From contig JADGGF010000062.1 of assembly GCA_019690055.1 (NCBI GenBank), positions 1 through 13,578 on the forward strand: 13,578 nucleotides of DNA. Direction: 5' to 3'. This DNA comes from Micromonosporaceae bacterium (GTDB lineage: Bacteria; Actinomycetota; Actinomycetes; Mycobacteriales; Micromonosporaceae). The notes below the pieces were generated by a model. That model saw nothing but the letters and a program-made list of their open reading frames with translations, had not been told where the DNA came from and searched no databases. This document shows positions 1 through 6,689 of this stretch, piece after piece. Position 1 is the first letter of the stretch; each line of letters starts with the position of its first letter. The translations under genes and the position numbers were made by a program.

Positions 1-618
1 GACCGGGCGGGCGGGTCGCCGAACTTCGCCGTGGTGGTGTTGCTGGCCCTCGTGGTGGCCGGGGCCACGTTCCTCGCCGCCGGGCTCGGGGCACCGCACC
101 GCGGGCGGCTGTGGGTGATCCTCTTCGGCCTGGGCCACGCCGCCGCGCAGGTGCTCGGCGTCCGAGCGGTGATGGTGCCCCTGGTCGAGCGCGTCTGGCA
201 GCCCACCCTGCCCCGACCGACCCAGGCGCTGACCTACGACGCGGAGCGGATCTGGGAGTACGGCCGCTACTACCTGGAGTGGCTGGGGTGGTACGTGGCG
301 TACGGTCTCGTGGCCGGCCTGCTCTCCGCCGTGGTCGTCGGGCTGTACCTCGTCGTGGCGAGCCTGTTCCGGCGCAACATCAACGAACTCTTCTCCGCGC
401 AGCGAATCGAAGGCTATAAGTCGTTCGTTCGGCTTCACATCGGGCCGACCGGCGAGCTGACCGCGTACGTGGTGGGTATCCCGCGGGTCCGTCGCCCGCT
501 GCCCGCCTGGCGCTTCCTGCACTGGAAGGCCAACCCGTCCGGGGCGCCCTGGGAGCCCTGGTTCACCCCGCGGACCCGACTGCGCTACAAGCTGATCGAC
601 ACGTTTACGATCCGCTGA
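1..618 (+). CDS. C-terminal part of a multi-pass membrane protein (5' end outside window)
   Basis: The frame is open from base 1 with no stop, so the gene most likely begins upstream; the GTG at 31 is only the first possible start inside the window and has no clear ribosome binding site. Counted from that GTG, hydrophobic stretches lie near residues 1-20, 27-50 and 87-112. They are followed by a soluble tail of about 80 residues containing NELFSAQRIEGYKSFVRLHI and ending KLIDTFTIR. From memory, this tail resembles the C-terminus of large actinobacterial membrane proteins that carry an N-terminal calcineurin-like metallophosphoesterase domain. That domain is not in the window, so the assignment is a suggestion only. 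The stop codon lies inside the first unit of a short tandem repeat. Confidence 0.75.
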   Translation, partial: DRAGGSPNFAVVVLLALVVAGATFLAAGLGAPHRGRLWVILFGLGHAAAQVLGVRAVMVPLVERVWQPTLPRPTQALTYDAERIWEYGRYYLEWLGWYVAYGLVAGLLSAVVVGLYLVVASLFRRNINELFSAQRIEGYKSFVRLHIGPTGELTAYVVGIPRVRRPLPAWRFLHWKANPSGAPWEPWFTPRTRLRYKLIDTFTIR

Positions 619-659
619 CTGGGCCCGATCCGCTGACGGGCTCGCTCCGCTGGATGGGG
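608..659. repeat. Short tandem repeat spanning the gene's stop codon
   Basis: CGATCCGCTGAC occurs at 608-619 and again at 626-637, and a decayed third unit follows at 643-659. The units are 18, 17 and 17 bp. The first contains the last sense codons and the TGA of the membrane-protein gene, so the array looks like a duplication of the gene's 3' end. It lies in the gap between two convergent genes. Confidence 0.6.
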
Positions 660-692
660 TCGGACCGCCGACCGGCCCGCTCGGCCGAGGCG

Positions 693-2078
693 TCAGCCGG
701 CCCCGGCGTGGGGCTGCTCGGCCCGCTGCCGCAGCAGGCGGCGGACGTCCTCGATGTCGCGCGGGGAGGTGCGGGCCGCCGCCAGGAACATCAGGCCGGT
801 CGGGATGAAGAACACCTGAAACGCGGCGATGCCGACCACGAAGTTCATCGGGGGCGGCAGGGCGCGGGCCAACATGTCGAACGTACGCCCGGCCAGCCAC
901 GTCCCGGCGGAGCGGCCGATGCCGTTGGCCAGGTTGCCGAGGCTGTAGGTCGTGCCCCGGTGCTCGGGCGGGTTCACCTCGGTGATGAGGGCGAACCAGT
1001 TCGGGGCGTTCGCCGAGGTCAGGGCCAGCGCCACGACGGCGGTGAGGAAGCTCGCGGCCATCACCGGCTCGGTGACCACGCTGCGCAGCACCGCCCACAC
1101 CACGCTGTCGCGTCCGTCGTGCAAATCCAGGCGCATCGGCGCGAAGAGCACCACCAGGTAGAAGGGGATGGCGGCGAGCACGCCCACCCCGGCCACCGTC
1201 GCCCGGCCGCGGGGCGTGCGTCGCTGCAGCCGGTCGCCGACGAGGCCGCCCACGATGGACAGCGCCCCGCCGAGCGCGAAGAGCGTGCTGTAGAGGCTGC
1301 CCACCTGGATCGCGACCTGCTCGGAGTAGCCGAGCTGCTCGGCCTTGGCCTGGAACAGGCGGGGCAGGAACACCAGGGACCCGAAGACGAGCTGGGCGGT
1401 GATCCCCTGCAGCACCAGCCAGACGTTGGTCCGCCGCCGCGCGATGAGGGGCAGGTCGGCCCGGCTGATCCGGTAGTCGTAGTCCTCACCGGCGGCAAAG
1501 ACGCTCGCGAGCTGGGGCTCGCTCTGCCCCCGGTGGATCGTCTGGGTGAACAGGTACGCCACGGTGGCCGCCACGCCGACGGCCGTGATGGCGAAGAACG
1601 GCCGGCGCCACTCGTACGCGCCGAGCAGGCCGCCGAGCAGGCCGCCGGCGAGCGTCCCCACTCCCTGGGACAGCCCCCACAGGCTCATGATCAGCCCACG
1701 GCGGCGGGGTGCGATGAGGTCGCTGACGACCGAGAAGCCGATGGATCCGACCGCGCCGAGCCCGAGGGCGCCGATCACCTGGGAGGCGAGGAACAGCCCG
1801 TAGTTCGGCGCCAGCCCGGAGCCCAGTGTGCCGGTCGACCAGATCAGGGTGCCGAGCATCAGCAGCGGCTTGCGGTCGGAGCGGTCGCCGAAGTACCCCC
1901 ACGCGACCGACGCGACCGCGGTGACCAGGAACGCCGCCGCCGTCGCGGCGGCGATGGCCGCCTCGGCGACGTCGAACTCCCGGGCGATCGGCTTGTACAA
2001 CGGTGGCACCAACCCGGCGGCCACGTTGTCCAGCGACGCGAGGACCAGGAATACGACCACCGTGTAGCGGCGGCGCAT
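693..2078 (-). CDS. MFS family transporter
   Basis: A 461-residue protein with about 12 hydrophobic segments, a normal size for a major facilitator superfamily permease in the cytoplasmic membrane. The loop after the second helix reads GYFGDRSDRKPLL, the MFS signature motif A (G-x-x-x-D-R-x-x-R-[RK]). A second-half counterpart, GGLVGDRLQRR, supports the usual 6+6 layout. The substrate cannot be read from the sequence. The frame is open up to a GTG-like start at 2222, but the ATG at 2078 (or the GTG at 2084) is preferred: the membrane domain begins there (MRRRYTVVVFLVLASLDN), and the longer form would run through a terminator hairpin at 2174-2211. No strong Shine-Dalgarno is visible; a TACGGT box ending 8 bases before the GTG at 2084 suggests a leaderless or nearly leaderless transcript. 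It lies downstream of the aldehyde dehydrogenase, on the same strand. Confidence 0.88.
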   Translation of the reverse strand: MRRRYTVVVFLVLASLDNVAAGLVPPLYKPIAREFDVAEAAIAAATAAAFLVTAVASVAWGYFGDRSDRKPLLMLGTLIWSTGTLGSGLAPNYGLFLASQVIGALGLGAVGSIGFSVVSDLIAPRRRGLIMSLWGLSQGVGTLAGGLLGGLLGAYEWRRPFFAITAVGVAATVAYLFTQTIHRGQSEPQLASVFAAGEDYDYRISRADLPLIARRRTNVWLVLQGITAQLVFGSLVFLPRLFQAKAEQLGYSEQVAIQVGSLYSTLFALGGALSIVGGLVGDRLQRRTPRGRATVAGVGVLAAIPFYLVVLFAPMRLDLHDGRDSVVWAVLRSVVTEPVMAASFLTAVVALALTSANAPNWFALITEVNPPEHRGTTYSLGNLANGIGRSAGTWLAGRTFDMLARALPPPMNFVVGIAAFQVFFIPTGLMFLAAARTSPRDIEDVRRLLRQRAEQPHAGAG

Positions 2079-2098
2079 GGTCACATCTGGTGACCGTA
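2079..2098 (-). promoter_or_regulatory. Putative -10 box and overlapping operator for the MFS gene
   Basis: A perfect inverted repeat GGTCAC-5 nt-GTGACC occupies 2079-2095, directly before the ATG. On the minus strand a -10-like TACGGT (2098-2093) overlaps it. A dimeric regulator bound here would cover the likely transcription start. No regulator gene is adjacent, so the binding protein is unknown. Confidence 0.4.
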
Positions 2099-2165
2099 CC
2101 GGGCCGCCGCGAGACGCGTACGGCGGCTGTCGTGACTCCACCACCGGCGTTGGCCAGTGGGCCAC

Positions 2166-2211
2166 AAAAGGCAGGAGCTCGAGCGACCACGGGGGAAGTC
2201 GTTCGAGCTCC
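2166..2211 (-). terminator. Rho-independent terminator after the aldehyde dehydrogenase gene
   Basis: GGAGCTCGAGCGAC (2174-2187) pairs with GTCGTTCGAGCTCC (2198-2211), 13 of 14 positions complementary and a 10-nt loop. Read on the minus strand, the stem is followed by TGCCTTTTG, a short T tract. It lies 64-109 bases past the dehydrogenase stop and before the MFS start, so the transporter is probably transcribed mostly from its own promoter. Confidence 0.65.
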
Positions 2212-2274
2212 GGCGACCGCAAGCATAGCGCTGCCGCGGCGCGCGCGCCATAGCCGAAACGCCGACCCGCGGGA

Positions 2275-3786
2275 TCAGGAGTTCGGCGTAGGTTCGTTCA
2301 CCCGGCGGGGCAGCCCCAGCGGGTTGGCGTCGCGTAGCGCGTCCGGCAGGAGGGCGTCGGGCACCGACTGGTAGACGACCGGCCGGAGGAACCGGCGCAT
2401 CGCCGCGGTGCCCACCGACGTGTGCAGCGCGGAGGTCGTGGCCGGCCAGGGCCCGCCGTGGTGCTGGGCGGCCGTGACCGCGACCCCCGTCGGCCAGCCG
2501 GACCAGACGACGCGGCCCGACCGCGCGGCCGCCCGGTCCAGCAGCGCCCGCACCAGCTCCGCCTCGGCCTCCGGGTCGGCGTGCACCGTCGTGGTGAGGC
2601 TGCCCGGCACGGCGTCCAGGGCGGCGAACAGCTCGTCGGCCGAGGCGTACTCGACGATCAGCGCGGTGGGTCCGAAGCACTCCTCGAGCAGCGGCCCGCG
2701 CCGCTTGATGAACGCGGCGGCACTCACCGCGAACAGGCTCGGCGCGACCGTGTAGCCGTCCCCGGTGGGGGCGGTGGGCGCGACCACGGACCGTACGTCC
2801 GGCTCGTCGGCGAGCGTGGCCACCCCGTGGACGTACGCCTGGTGGATCCGCTCGCCCAGCAGCGGCCCGACCGCGGCCCCGGCCACCGCCTCGGCCAGCG
2901 CACTGTCCAGACCATGGCCCTCGGGCAGGAAGAGCAGACCGGGCTTGGTGCAGAACTGGCCGGAGCCCAGCAGGTACGACCCGACAAACCCGGTCACGAT
3001 CTCCTGCGCCCGGCCGGCGAGCGCGCCGCGGGTGACGACGGTCGGGTTGAGCGAGCCGAGTTCCCCGTAGAACGGGATCGGGTCAGGGCGGGACTGGGCG
3101 AGATCGAACAGCGCCCGGCCGCCGGCGACGGAGCCGGTGAACGCGGCGGCCCGGATCGCCGGGTGCCGAACGAGATCCCGTCCGGCCTCGAAGCCGTACA
3201 CGACCGCGAAGGTGCCCTCGGGGGCGCCGTGCTCCCGCAACGCCGCGGCGATCACCCGACCGGACAAAACAGACGTCTGTGGATGTCCCGGGTGGGCCTT
3301 CACGATGACCGGGCAGCCGGCGGCCAGCGCGCTCGCCGTGTCCCCGCCGGCCACCGAGAAGGCGAACGGGAAGTTGCTGGCCGCGTAGACGGCGACCGGA
3401 CCGATCGGCACGAGCATGCGGCGCAGGTCGGGCCGGGGCGCCGGCAGCGCGTTCGGGTCGGGGCGGTCGATCACGATATCGAGAAATGATCCATCGTCGA
3501 CCTCGGCCGCGAACATCTCGAACTGCACGCGCGCCCGGGTCAGCTCGCTGTTCAGCCGGGCCGGGCCGAGGGCGGTCTCCGCGTCGGCGACCGCGACCAG
3601 CTCTTCCCGGGCGGCCTCCAGCGCCGCTGCCACGGCCCGCAAGCGGTCCGCCCGCCCCGCCAGCGGAGCGAGCGCGGGGACGGCCGCCGCGGCGGCGGTG
3701 GCGAGGCGGTCGATCTCCTCCGGCGAGGTGTGCGGCACCGGCTCGCCCACGGGCTGCCCGGTGCGCGGGTCGTATCCCTGATCCAC
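2275..3786 (-). CDS. NADP-dependent aldehyde dehydrogenase, 2-oxoglutarate-semialdehyde (2,5-dioxovalerate) type
   Basis: A 503-residue cytosolic aldehyde dehydrogenase. The cofactor and active-site landmarks are in order: ASNFPFAFSVAGGDTASALA (136-155, with the conserved Asn138), VIVKAHPGHP (160-169), FTGSV (216-220), the general-base glutamate in GELGSLNP (Glu242) and the nucleophilic cysteine in GSGQFCTKPG (Cys279). The SNFPFAFSVAGGDTASALAAGCPV and KAHPGHP signatures are typical of the KGSADH-III branch, which oxidises 2-oxoglutarate semialdehyde to 2-oxoglutarate at the end of hydroxyproline, pentose or hexarate breakdown. The family call is firm; the exact substrate is inferred. It starts at a GTG four bases after the stop of the small membrane protein gene, with a modest GGAAG upstream, so translation is probably coupled. 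Confidence 0.92.
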   Translation of the reverse strand: MDQGYDPRTGQPVGEPVPHTSPEEIDRLATAAAAAVPALAPLAGRADRLRAVAAALEAAREELVAVADAETALGPARLNSELTRARVQFEMFAAEVDDGSFLDIVIDRPDPNALPAPRPDLRRMLVPIGPVAVYAASNFPFAFSVAGGDTASALAAGCPVIVKAHPGHPQTSVLSGRVIAAALREHGAPEGTFAVVYGFEAGRDLVRHPAIRAAAFTGSVAGGRALFDLAQSRPDPIPFYGELGSLNPTVVTRGALAGRAQEIVTGFVGSYLLGSGQFCTKPGLLFLPEGHGLDSALAEAVAGAAVGPLLGERIHQAYVHGVATLADEPDVRSVVAPTAPTGDGYTVAPSLFAVSAAAFIKRRGPLLEECFGPTALIVEYASADELFAALDAVPGSLTTTVHADPEAEAELVRALLDRAAARSGRVVWSGWPTGVAVTAAQHHGGPWPATTSALHTSVGTAAMRRFLRPVVYQSVPDALLPDALRDANPLGLPRRVNEPTPNS

Positions 3787-3790
3787 GTGA

Positions 3791-3919
3791 CTACTTCTTC
3801 CGGAACATGTAGCGGATGGCGCCCCAGACGATGATCAGGCCGAGGACGATGCCGACCAGCGACACGAACGGGATCTCGTCCCAGGACCGGGGGTCGTCCG
3901 GAGCGGGGGTCAACGGCAC
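3791..3919 (-). CDS. Small single-pass membrane protein, 42 residues
   Basis: Starting from the GTG at 3919, the product is 42 residues. It has a polar N-terminus rich in Pro and Asp (TPAPDDPRSWDEIP), one hydrophobic helix (residues 18-36, FVSLVGIVLGLIIVWGAIR) and a basic tail ending FRKK. Its TAG stop lies four bases before the start of the aldehyde dehydrogenase gene, and it sits between two enzyme genes on the same strand, which supports a real gene in an operon. The start is uncertain: no strong ribosome binding site is visible, and a TTG at 3913 is possible. I do not recognise the family. It could anchor or modulate a neighbouring enzyme or transporter, but nothing in the sequence proves this. 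Confidence 0.6.
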   Translation of the reverse strand: MPLTPAPDDPRSWDEIPFVSLVGIVLGLIIVWGAIRYMFRKK

Positions 3920-3941
3920 CGCAACACTCTGCCACAGCGGG

Positions 3942-4027
3942 CGATCGATTGACCACAGCCAGTCGATCGATCGGGCCCGGTCAGTCGATCGGACGGGCCC
4001 AGCCGTCGATCGATCGGCCACGGTCAG
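3942..4027. repeat. Four-copy 21-22 bp tandem repeat with CGATCGATCG cores
   Basis: Units begin at 3942, 3963, 3985 and 4006. The consensus begins TCGATCGATCGGGCCCGG and ends TCAG. The first unit is degenerate and the third lacks one CGAT step. Each unit contains one or two overlapping CGATCG palindromes and most contain GGGCCC. The fourth unit overlaps the TGA stop of the deaminase gene, and the array fills most of the gap before the small membrane protein gene. Read along the transcript, the repeats could fold into alternative hairpins within the operon. Confidence 0.75.
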
Positions 4028-5262
4028 AAGTAGGTGTCGATGACATCGACGACCCGGTAGGCGTCGTCGACCACCGGGATCACCCGCCACTTGTCGAAGG
4101 CGGCACAGGGATGCGAGATCCCGAGGCGGACGAGCTCGCCCGGGGCGACCGGCGCGTCGCGCAGGAACGCGTGCTGGTCGTTGAGACGCTCCACTGTGGA
4201 GCCATCCAGGGTCCGCTGTCGACCGTCGAGGCCGCGGACCGACAGCGGCACCGGCAGCCCGATGTCGTACGGCAGGTCCCGCTTGCCGGCACCGAGGATC
4301 GCCAGGCCCGGCTCCGGGGTCGACAGCACCTGGGCCCACACCTCCAGGGCCGCGGTCAACGAGCCTTCCTCGGGGCGACGCGTGAACGGGCCGGACGCCG
4401 CGTAGGTGCCGTCGTCGTGGGTGATGACGGCGCCGCTGCGCAGCACCAGCCGACCGCCGTGGGCCCGGGCCACCGGCGCCAGCACCTCGACGACCACGTC
4501 GAACCAGGTGCTTCCCCCGGCCGACAACAGCACCGGGTAGGGGCACACCGGGGCGATCCGCGCGGCGGCCTGGGCGAGCGTGGTCAGGAAGGTCTCCACC
4601 TGGGCGACGTCGGGCAGCATGCCCTCGAACCCGGCGACGCCCGCCACCTCGACGCCGGGGACCGCGGCGGCGGCCCGGGCGACCTGCTCGGCTTCGTCCA
4701 CCGTGCGGCAGCCCGCCCGTCCGCCCGGGTAGCCCAGCTCGACCAGGACCCGTACCTTTCCGCCGTCGGCCAGCGCCTCGCGCAGCACCGACACTCCGGC
4801 GAGGGAGTCCACATAGCACAACAGGTCACGACCCTGTCGAGCCAGCCACCGCAGCGGTCGAGGGTCGAGAACCTCGTTGGCGAGCAGGACGCGCGGCACT
4901 CCGAAGCGGTAGGCGGCCAGCGCCTGGTTGACCGTAGCCACCGTGATCGCCCACGCGCCGGCCGCGAGCTGGGCGGCGAACAGCCGCGGGGACATGGTGG
5001 TCTTGCCGTGCGGGGCGAAGTCGACGTCGTGCGTGGCGCAGTAGCGCGCCATCTGGGCGATGTTCGCCTCGATGGCCCGCAGCCGGGCCACCATCACCGG
5101 CCAGGTGAACGGGCCGTCGAACAGGTCGTACCCGACCGCGCCCAGCGCGGTTCCGGTCGTGGTGGTGTCGGGCAGCCACAGGCCCTTACTGCTCCAGTCG
5201 AGCGTCACGGGGCGCTGGTCTTCGGTCGGGCGGATCGGCGGGGGCGTCGTCGTGGGGGTCAC
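4024..5262 (-). CDS. PLP-dependent D-amino-acid deaminase / D-serine dehydratase-like (D-threonine aldolase family)
   Basis: A protein of about 412 residues with an alanine-racemase-type N-terminal barrel and a D-serine-dehydratase-like C-terminal domain. The PLP lysine is in DFAPHGKTTMSP (Lys87 from this start). Near the C-terminus, GISHPCAAFDKWRVIPVVD carries the His-x-Cys pair (His384, Cys386) that binds zinc in eukaryotic-type D-serine dehydratase. The family turns D-serine or D-threonine into a 2-oxo acid plus ammonia, or cleaves D-3-hydroxy amino acids; which of these applies here is not settled. The frame remains open to 5373, but that extension is the translation of a tandem repeat (GSPYVS units), so I chose the GTG at 5262; the GTG at 5208, just before the conserved domain, is another option. 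It is the first gene of the leftward unit with the small membrane protein and the aldehyde dehydrogenase. Confidence 0.85.
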   Translation of the reverse strand: MTPTTTPPPIRPTEDQRPVTLDWSSKGLWLPDTTTTGTALGAVGYDLFDGPFTWPVMVARLRAIEANIAQMARYCATHDVDFAPHGKTTMSPRLFAAQLAAGAWAITVATVNQALAAYRFGVPRVLLANEVLDPRPLRWLARQGRDLLCYVDSLAGVSVLREALADGGKVRVLVELGYPGGRAGCRTVDEAEQVARAAAAVPGVEVAGVAGFEGMLPDVAQVETFLTTLAQAAARIAPVCPYPVLLSAGGSTWFDVVVEVLAPVARAHGGRLVLRSGAVITHDDGTYAASGPFTRRPEEGSLTAALEVWAQVLSTPEPGLAILGAGKRDLPYDIGLPVPLSVRGLDGRQRTLDGSTVERLNDQHAFLRDAPVAPGELVRLGISHPCAAFDKWRVIPVVDDAYRVVDVIDTYF

Positions 5263-5270
5263 GGAGAACA

Positions 5271-5371
5271 GGCTGACATATGGCGAACCCGGCGGGCTGA
5301 CGTACGGCGAACCCGGCGGACAGATTGCGAACCGGCTGACATGGCGAACCCGGCTGACGTACGGCGAACCC
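5271..5371. repeat. Five-copy imperfect 18-24 bp tandem repeat upstream of the deaminase gene
   Basis: The plus-strand core GGCTGACGTACGGCGAACCC or a close variant begins near 5271, 5295, 5334 and 5352. A more decayed copy lies at about 5318-5333. Variants change the centre between GACATATGG, GACGTACGG and GACATGG. The array covers the likely 5' untranslated region or promoter of the deaminase operon. By chance it keeps the deaminase frame open, giving a repeated GSPYVS peptide in the longest reading. Confidence 0.7.
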
Positions 5372-5414
5372 ACCGGCGGGTGGCGGAGTTTCCCCCGTCA
5401 CCCACCGGTGGGTG
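5369..5414 (-). promoter_or_regulatory. Two near-identical palindromes upstream of the deaminase operon
   Basis: CCCACCGGCGGGTG (5369-5382) and CCCACCGGTGGGTG (5401-5414) differ at one base and start 32 bp apart, about three helical turns. The second is the core of a perfect 16-bp palindrome, CACCCACCGGTGGGTG (5399-5414). Two in-phase dyads upstream of an operon are typical of a dimeric regulator's operators. The regulator itself is not in the window. Confidence 0.4.
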
Positions 5415-5480
5415 CTCATGGACCGCCGCTGACGGCCAGACTCCTTCGATCCTGCTCAGGGTCCCGGCCGTCGGCCTCGG

Positions 5481-6281
5481 TCAGCGGACCGGTTCGCCGT
5501 TCTTGCCGATCAGGAAGAACTTCCCGTCGACGCCCTGGCCCTTGGCCTCACCGGGCGCCCGGTCCCCGGCGAAGCGGTACAGCTGGTGACCGTTGTAGGT
5601 GGCCTGCCGTACGCCGTCCGGACGGGTGAAGGTGCCCACCTTGCTCTGGTCGAGCTCGCCGGTCACCTGGACCGGTGCCGTGATCGGAATCCAGGTCCGC
5701 TCCTGGTCACGGTTGACGTCGGTCTGCTGGGGCGTGTCGGACGTGTCCAGGTACAGCGCGCACCCGTTCTGGTCGACCAGTACGTCCCGCTTGCCGCCCG
5801 CCTCGCCGACCCGGATCGTGATCTGCACGGCCTCAGTGGCCTGGGCCGCACCGGGCACGTTCTCGACGGTCGCGCGTCCGGTCGGGTGGGTGGTGGCGGT
5901 GTGGGTCGGACCGGTCGTTCGGGTACCGGTGTGGCTGGGCACGCCCGGGGCGACCGTTCCGGTCCGGCTCGGCGACGGTGTGGTGCTGACGCACGTCAGG
6001 GCCGTGCCCGTAGGCGCACCCGGCACGACGCCGGTGGCGGTCGCCGTATGGGTCGGCGTCCGCGTCGGGGTGTGCGTCCTGGTGCCCGTCGTGGTGCCAC
6101 CACCCGGACCGCCGGGCGTCAGCTGGGGCGGCAGGTTCGTCTGCTGCTGGACCGGCTCCGTCGCGGTGGTCCCGCTGGCCACACCGGAGGCCGTGAATAT
6201 GGCCGCGACCGCCGCCGCGGGCAGGACGAGCGCCGCCGCGATTCCGCGTCGACTCGGCCCACGTGTTGGATGTTCCGGCAT
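5481..6281 (-). CDS. Secreted or membrane-anchored PF03640 ('secreted repeat') protein with Thr/Pro-rich linker
   Basis: A 266-residue exported protein. The ATG at 6281 is chosen because GGGGAGGA lies seven bases upstream; a longer frame to 6365 has no such site. Residues 1-12 are basic (RGPSRRG) and 13-36 form a hydrophobic signal or anchor helix. There is no lipobox cysteine, so this is not an obvious lipoprotein. Residues 40-145 are a low-complexity Thr/Pro/Gly linker (THTPTRTPTHTATATG). The folded C-terminal part (about 150-266) shows two PF03640-type repeats: DVLVDQNGCALYLDTSDTPQ, then RPDGVRQATYNGHQLYRFAG with APGEAKGQGV after it. The family is common in actinobacterial secretomes and has no established enzymatic function. 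Two cysteines (97, 174) could form a disulfide outside the cell. Confidence 0.87.
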   Translation of the reverse strand: MPEHPTRGPSRRGIAAALVLPAAAVAAIFTASGVASGTTATEPVQQQTNLPPQLTPGGPGGGTTTGTRTHTPTRTPTHTATATGVVPGAPTGTALTCVSTTPSPSRTGTVAPGVPSHTGTRTTGPTHTATTHPTGRATVENVPGAAQATEAVQITIRVGEAGGKRDVLVDQNGCALYLDTSDTPQQTDVNRDQERTWIPITAPVQVTGELDQSKVGTFTRPDGVRQATYNGHQLYRFAGDRAPGEAKGQGVDGKFFLIGKNGEPVR

Positions 6282-6307
6282 AGTCGTTCCTCCCCGTGTT
6301 GATCTGC

Positions 6308-6319
6308 CCGAACGTTCGG
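6308..6319 (-). promoter_or_regulatory. Perfect 12-bp palindrome upstream of the PF03640 gene
   Basis: CCGAACGTTCGG is fully self-complementary and lies 27-38 bases upstream of the ATG at 6281, where a repressor would block transcription or sit in the leader. No -10/-35 pair could be set with confidence nearby. Candidate operator only. Confidence 0.35.
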
Positions 6320-6424
6320 TTCGCGCACCAACCGCACCGTGTGAGGGCTCGGCTCGCATGCTCACCGAAGCAGGGTCTCAGGCCTCAACGCCCAATTCTG
6401 GTAAGGGACGTGGGCGGGGGAGCA

Positions 6425-6475
6425 ATGATCCTCACATCGATATTCATTGGCGACGCCGGAGGGCGTGACGGGTGA
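6425..6475 (+). other. Possible 16-residue leader peptide ORF
   Basis: ATG at 6425 is preceded by GGCGGGGGAG at a good distance and reads MILTSIFIGDAGGRDG before TGA at 6473-6475. It lies in the 408-base divergent region, on the same strand as the molybdoenzyme operon and upstream of a hairpin at 6506-6540, an attenuator-like order. The isoleucine codons are ATC, ATA, ATT, unusual for this DNA. So short an ORF can arise by chance. Confidence 0.25.
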
Positions 6476-6505
6476 GGCGGTCGGTGGCGCGGTGGCCCAC
6501 GATCC

Positions 6506-6540
6506 CACCCGTACGGTCGTGAGTCGGGGCCGTACGGGTG
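6506..6540. promoter_or_regulatory. 11-bp inverted repeat (hairpin or paired operator) in the divergent region
   Basis: CACCCGTACGG (6506-6516) pairs perfectly with CCGTACGGGTG (6530-6540) across a 13-nt loop. Each arm also contains the self-complementary CCGTACGG, so the pair may be two operator sites 21 bp apart instead of an RNA hairpin. No T tract follows on either strand, which argues against a classical terminator. Confidence 0.45.
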
Positions 6541-6572
6541 TGAGCGGCGGGATTCCGTGAGAGGATGCCGGC

Positions 6573-6680
6573 GTGGGCGTCGGGCTCGCGGCACGGGCAA
6601 CCGCGACTGGTGTCGACCGTTTGGCCGACGCCCGGGTCCCCGCGGCCGGTATTCGACTACTGTGGACGGACGGGACCTGA
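6573..6680 (+). other. Possible leaderless 35-residue ORF just before the molybdoenzyme gene
   Basis: GTG at 6573 follows GAGGAT by seven bases, a spacing seen in leaderless actinobacterial genes. The frame runs 35 codons (MGVGLAARATATGVDRLADA at the start) to TGA at 6678-6680, which overlaps the Shine-Dalgarno of the next gene. It has no cysteine and no recognisable domain. The -10 box lacks the usual first T, and open frames of this length are common in GC-rich DNA, so it may be spurious. Confidence 0.2.
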
Positions 6681-6689
6681 GGAGGAACC

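Noticed and set aside
654..2093. Long plus-strand frame of 479 codons opposite the transporter gene
   Set aside because: Its translation is Arg/Gly/Ala-rich without domains, and it is an antisense shadow of the well-supported MFS gene; long open shadows are normal in GC-rich DNA.
2079..2222. Longer N-terminus of the transporter starting at 2222
   Set aside because: The extra 48 residues are non-conserved in character and would be translated through part of the terminator hairpin at 2174-2211; the membrane domain starts at 2078.
5263..5373. Longer N-terminus of the deaminase starting at 5373
   Set aside because: The extension is the translation of a tandem DNA repeat (GSPYVS units) with no ribosome binding site; kept only as a possibility in the findings.
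5421..5487. Terminator after the PF03640 gene (CCGCTGA / TCAGCGG and GGCCGTCGGCC)
   Set aside because: Complementary pieces are present, but the longer pairing overlaps the stop codon and has mismatches, with no T tract; too weak to call.
3949..5589. Plus-strand frame of 546 codons over the deaminase gene
   Set aside because: A shadow of the minus-strand gene: no domain, His/Arg/Gly-rich, and it crosses two repeat arrays.
6362..6689. Riboswitch (molybdenum cofactor or other) before the molybdoenzyme operon
   Set aside because: Only a simple hairpin and small ORFs can be seen; I could not match any known riboswitch core by eye.
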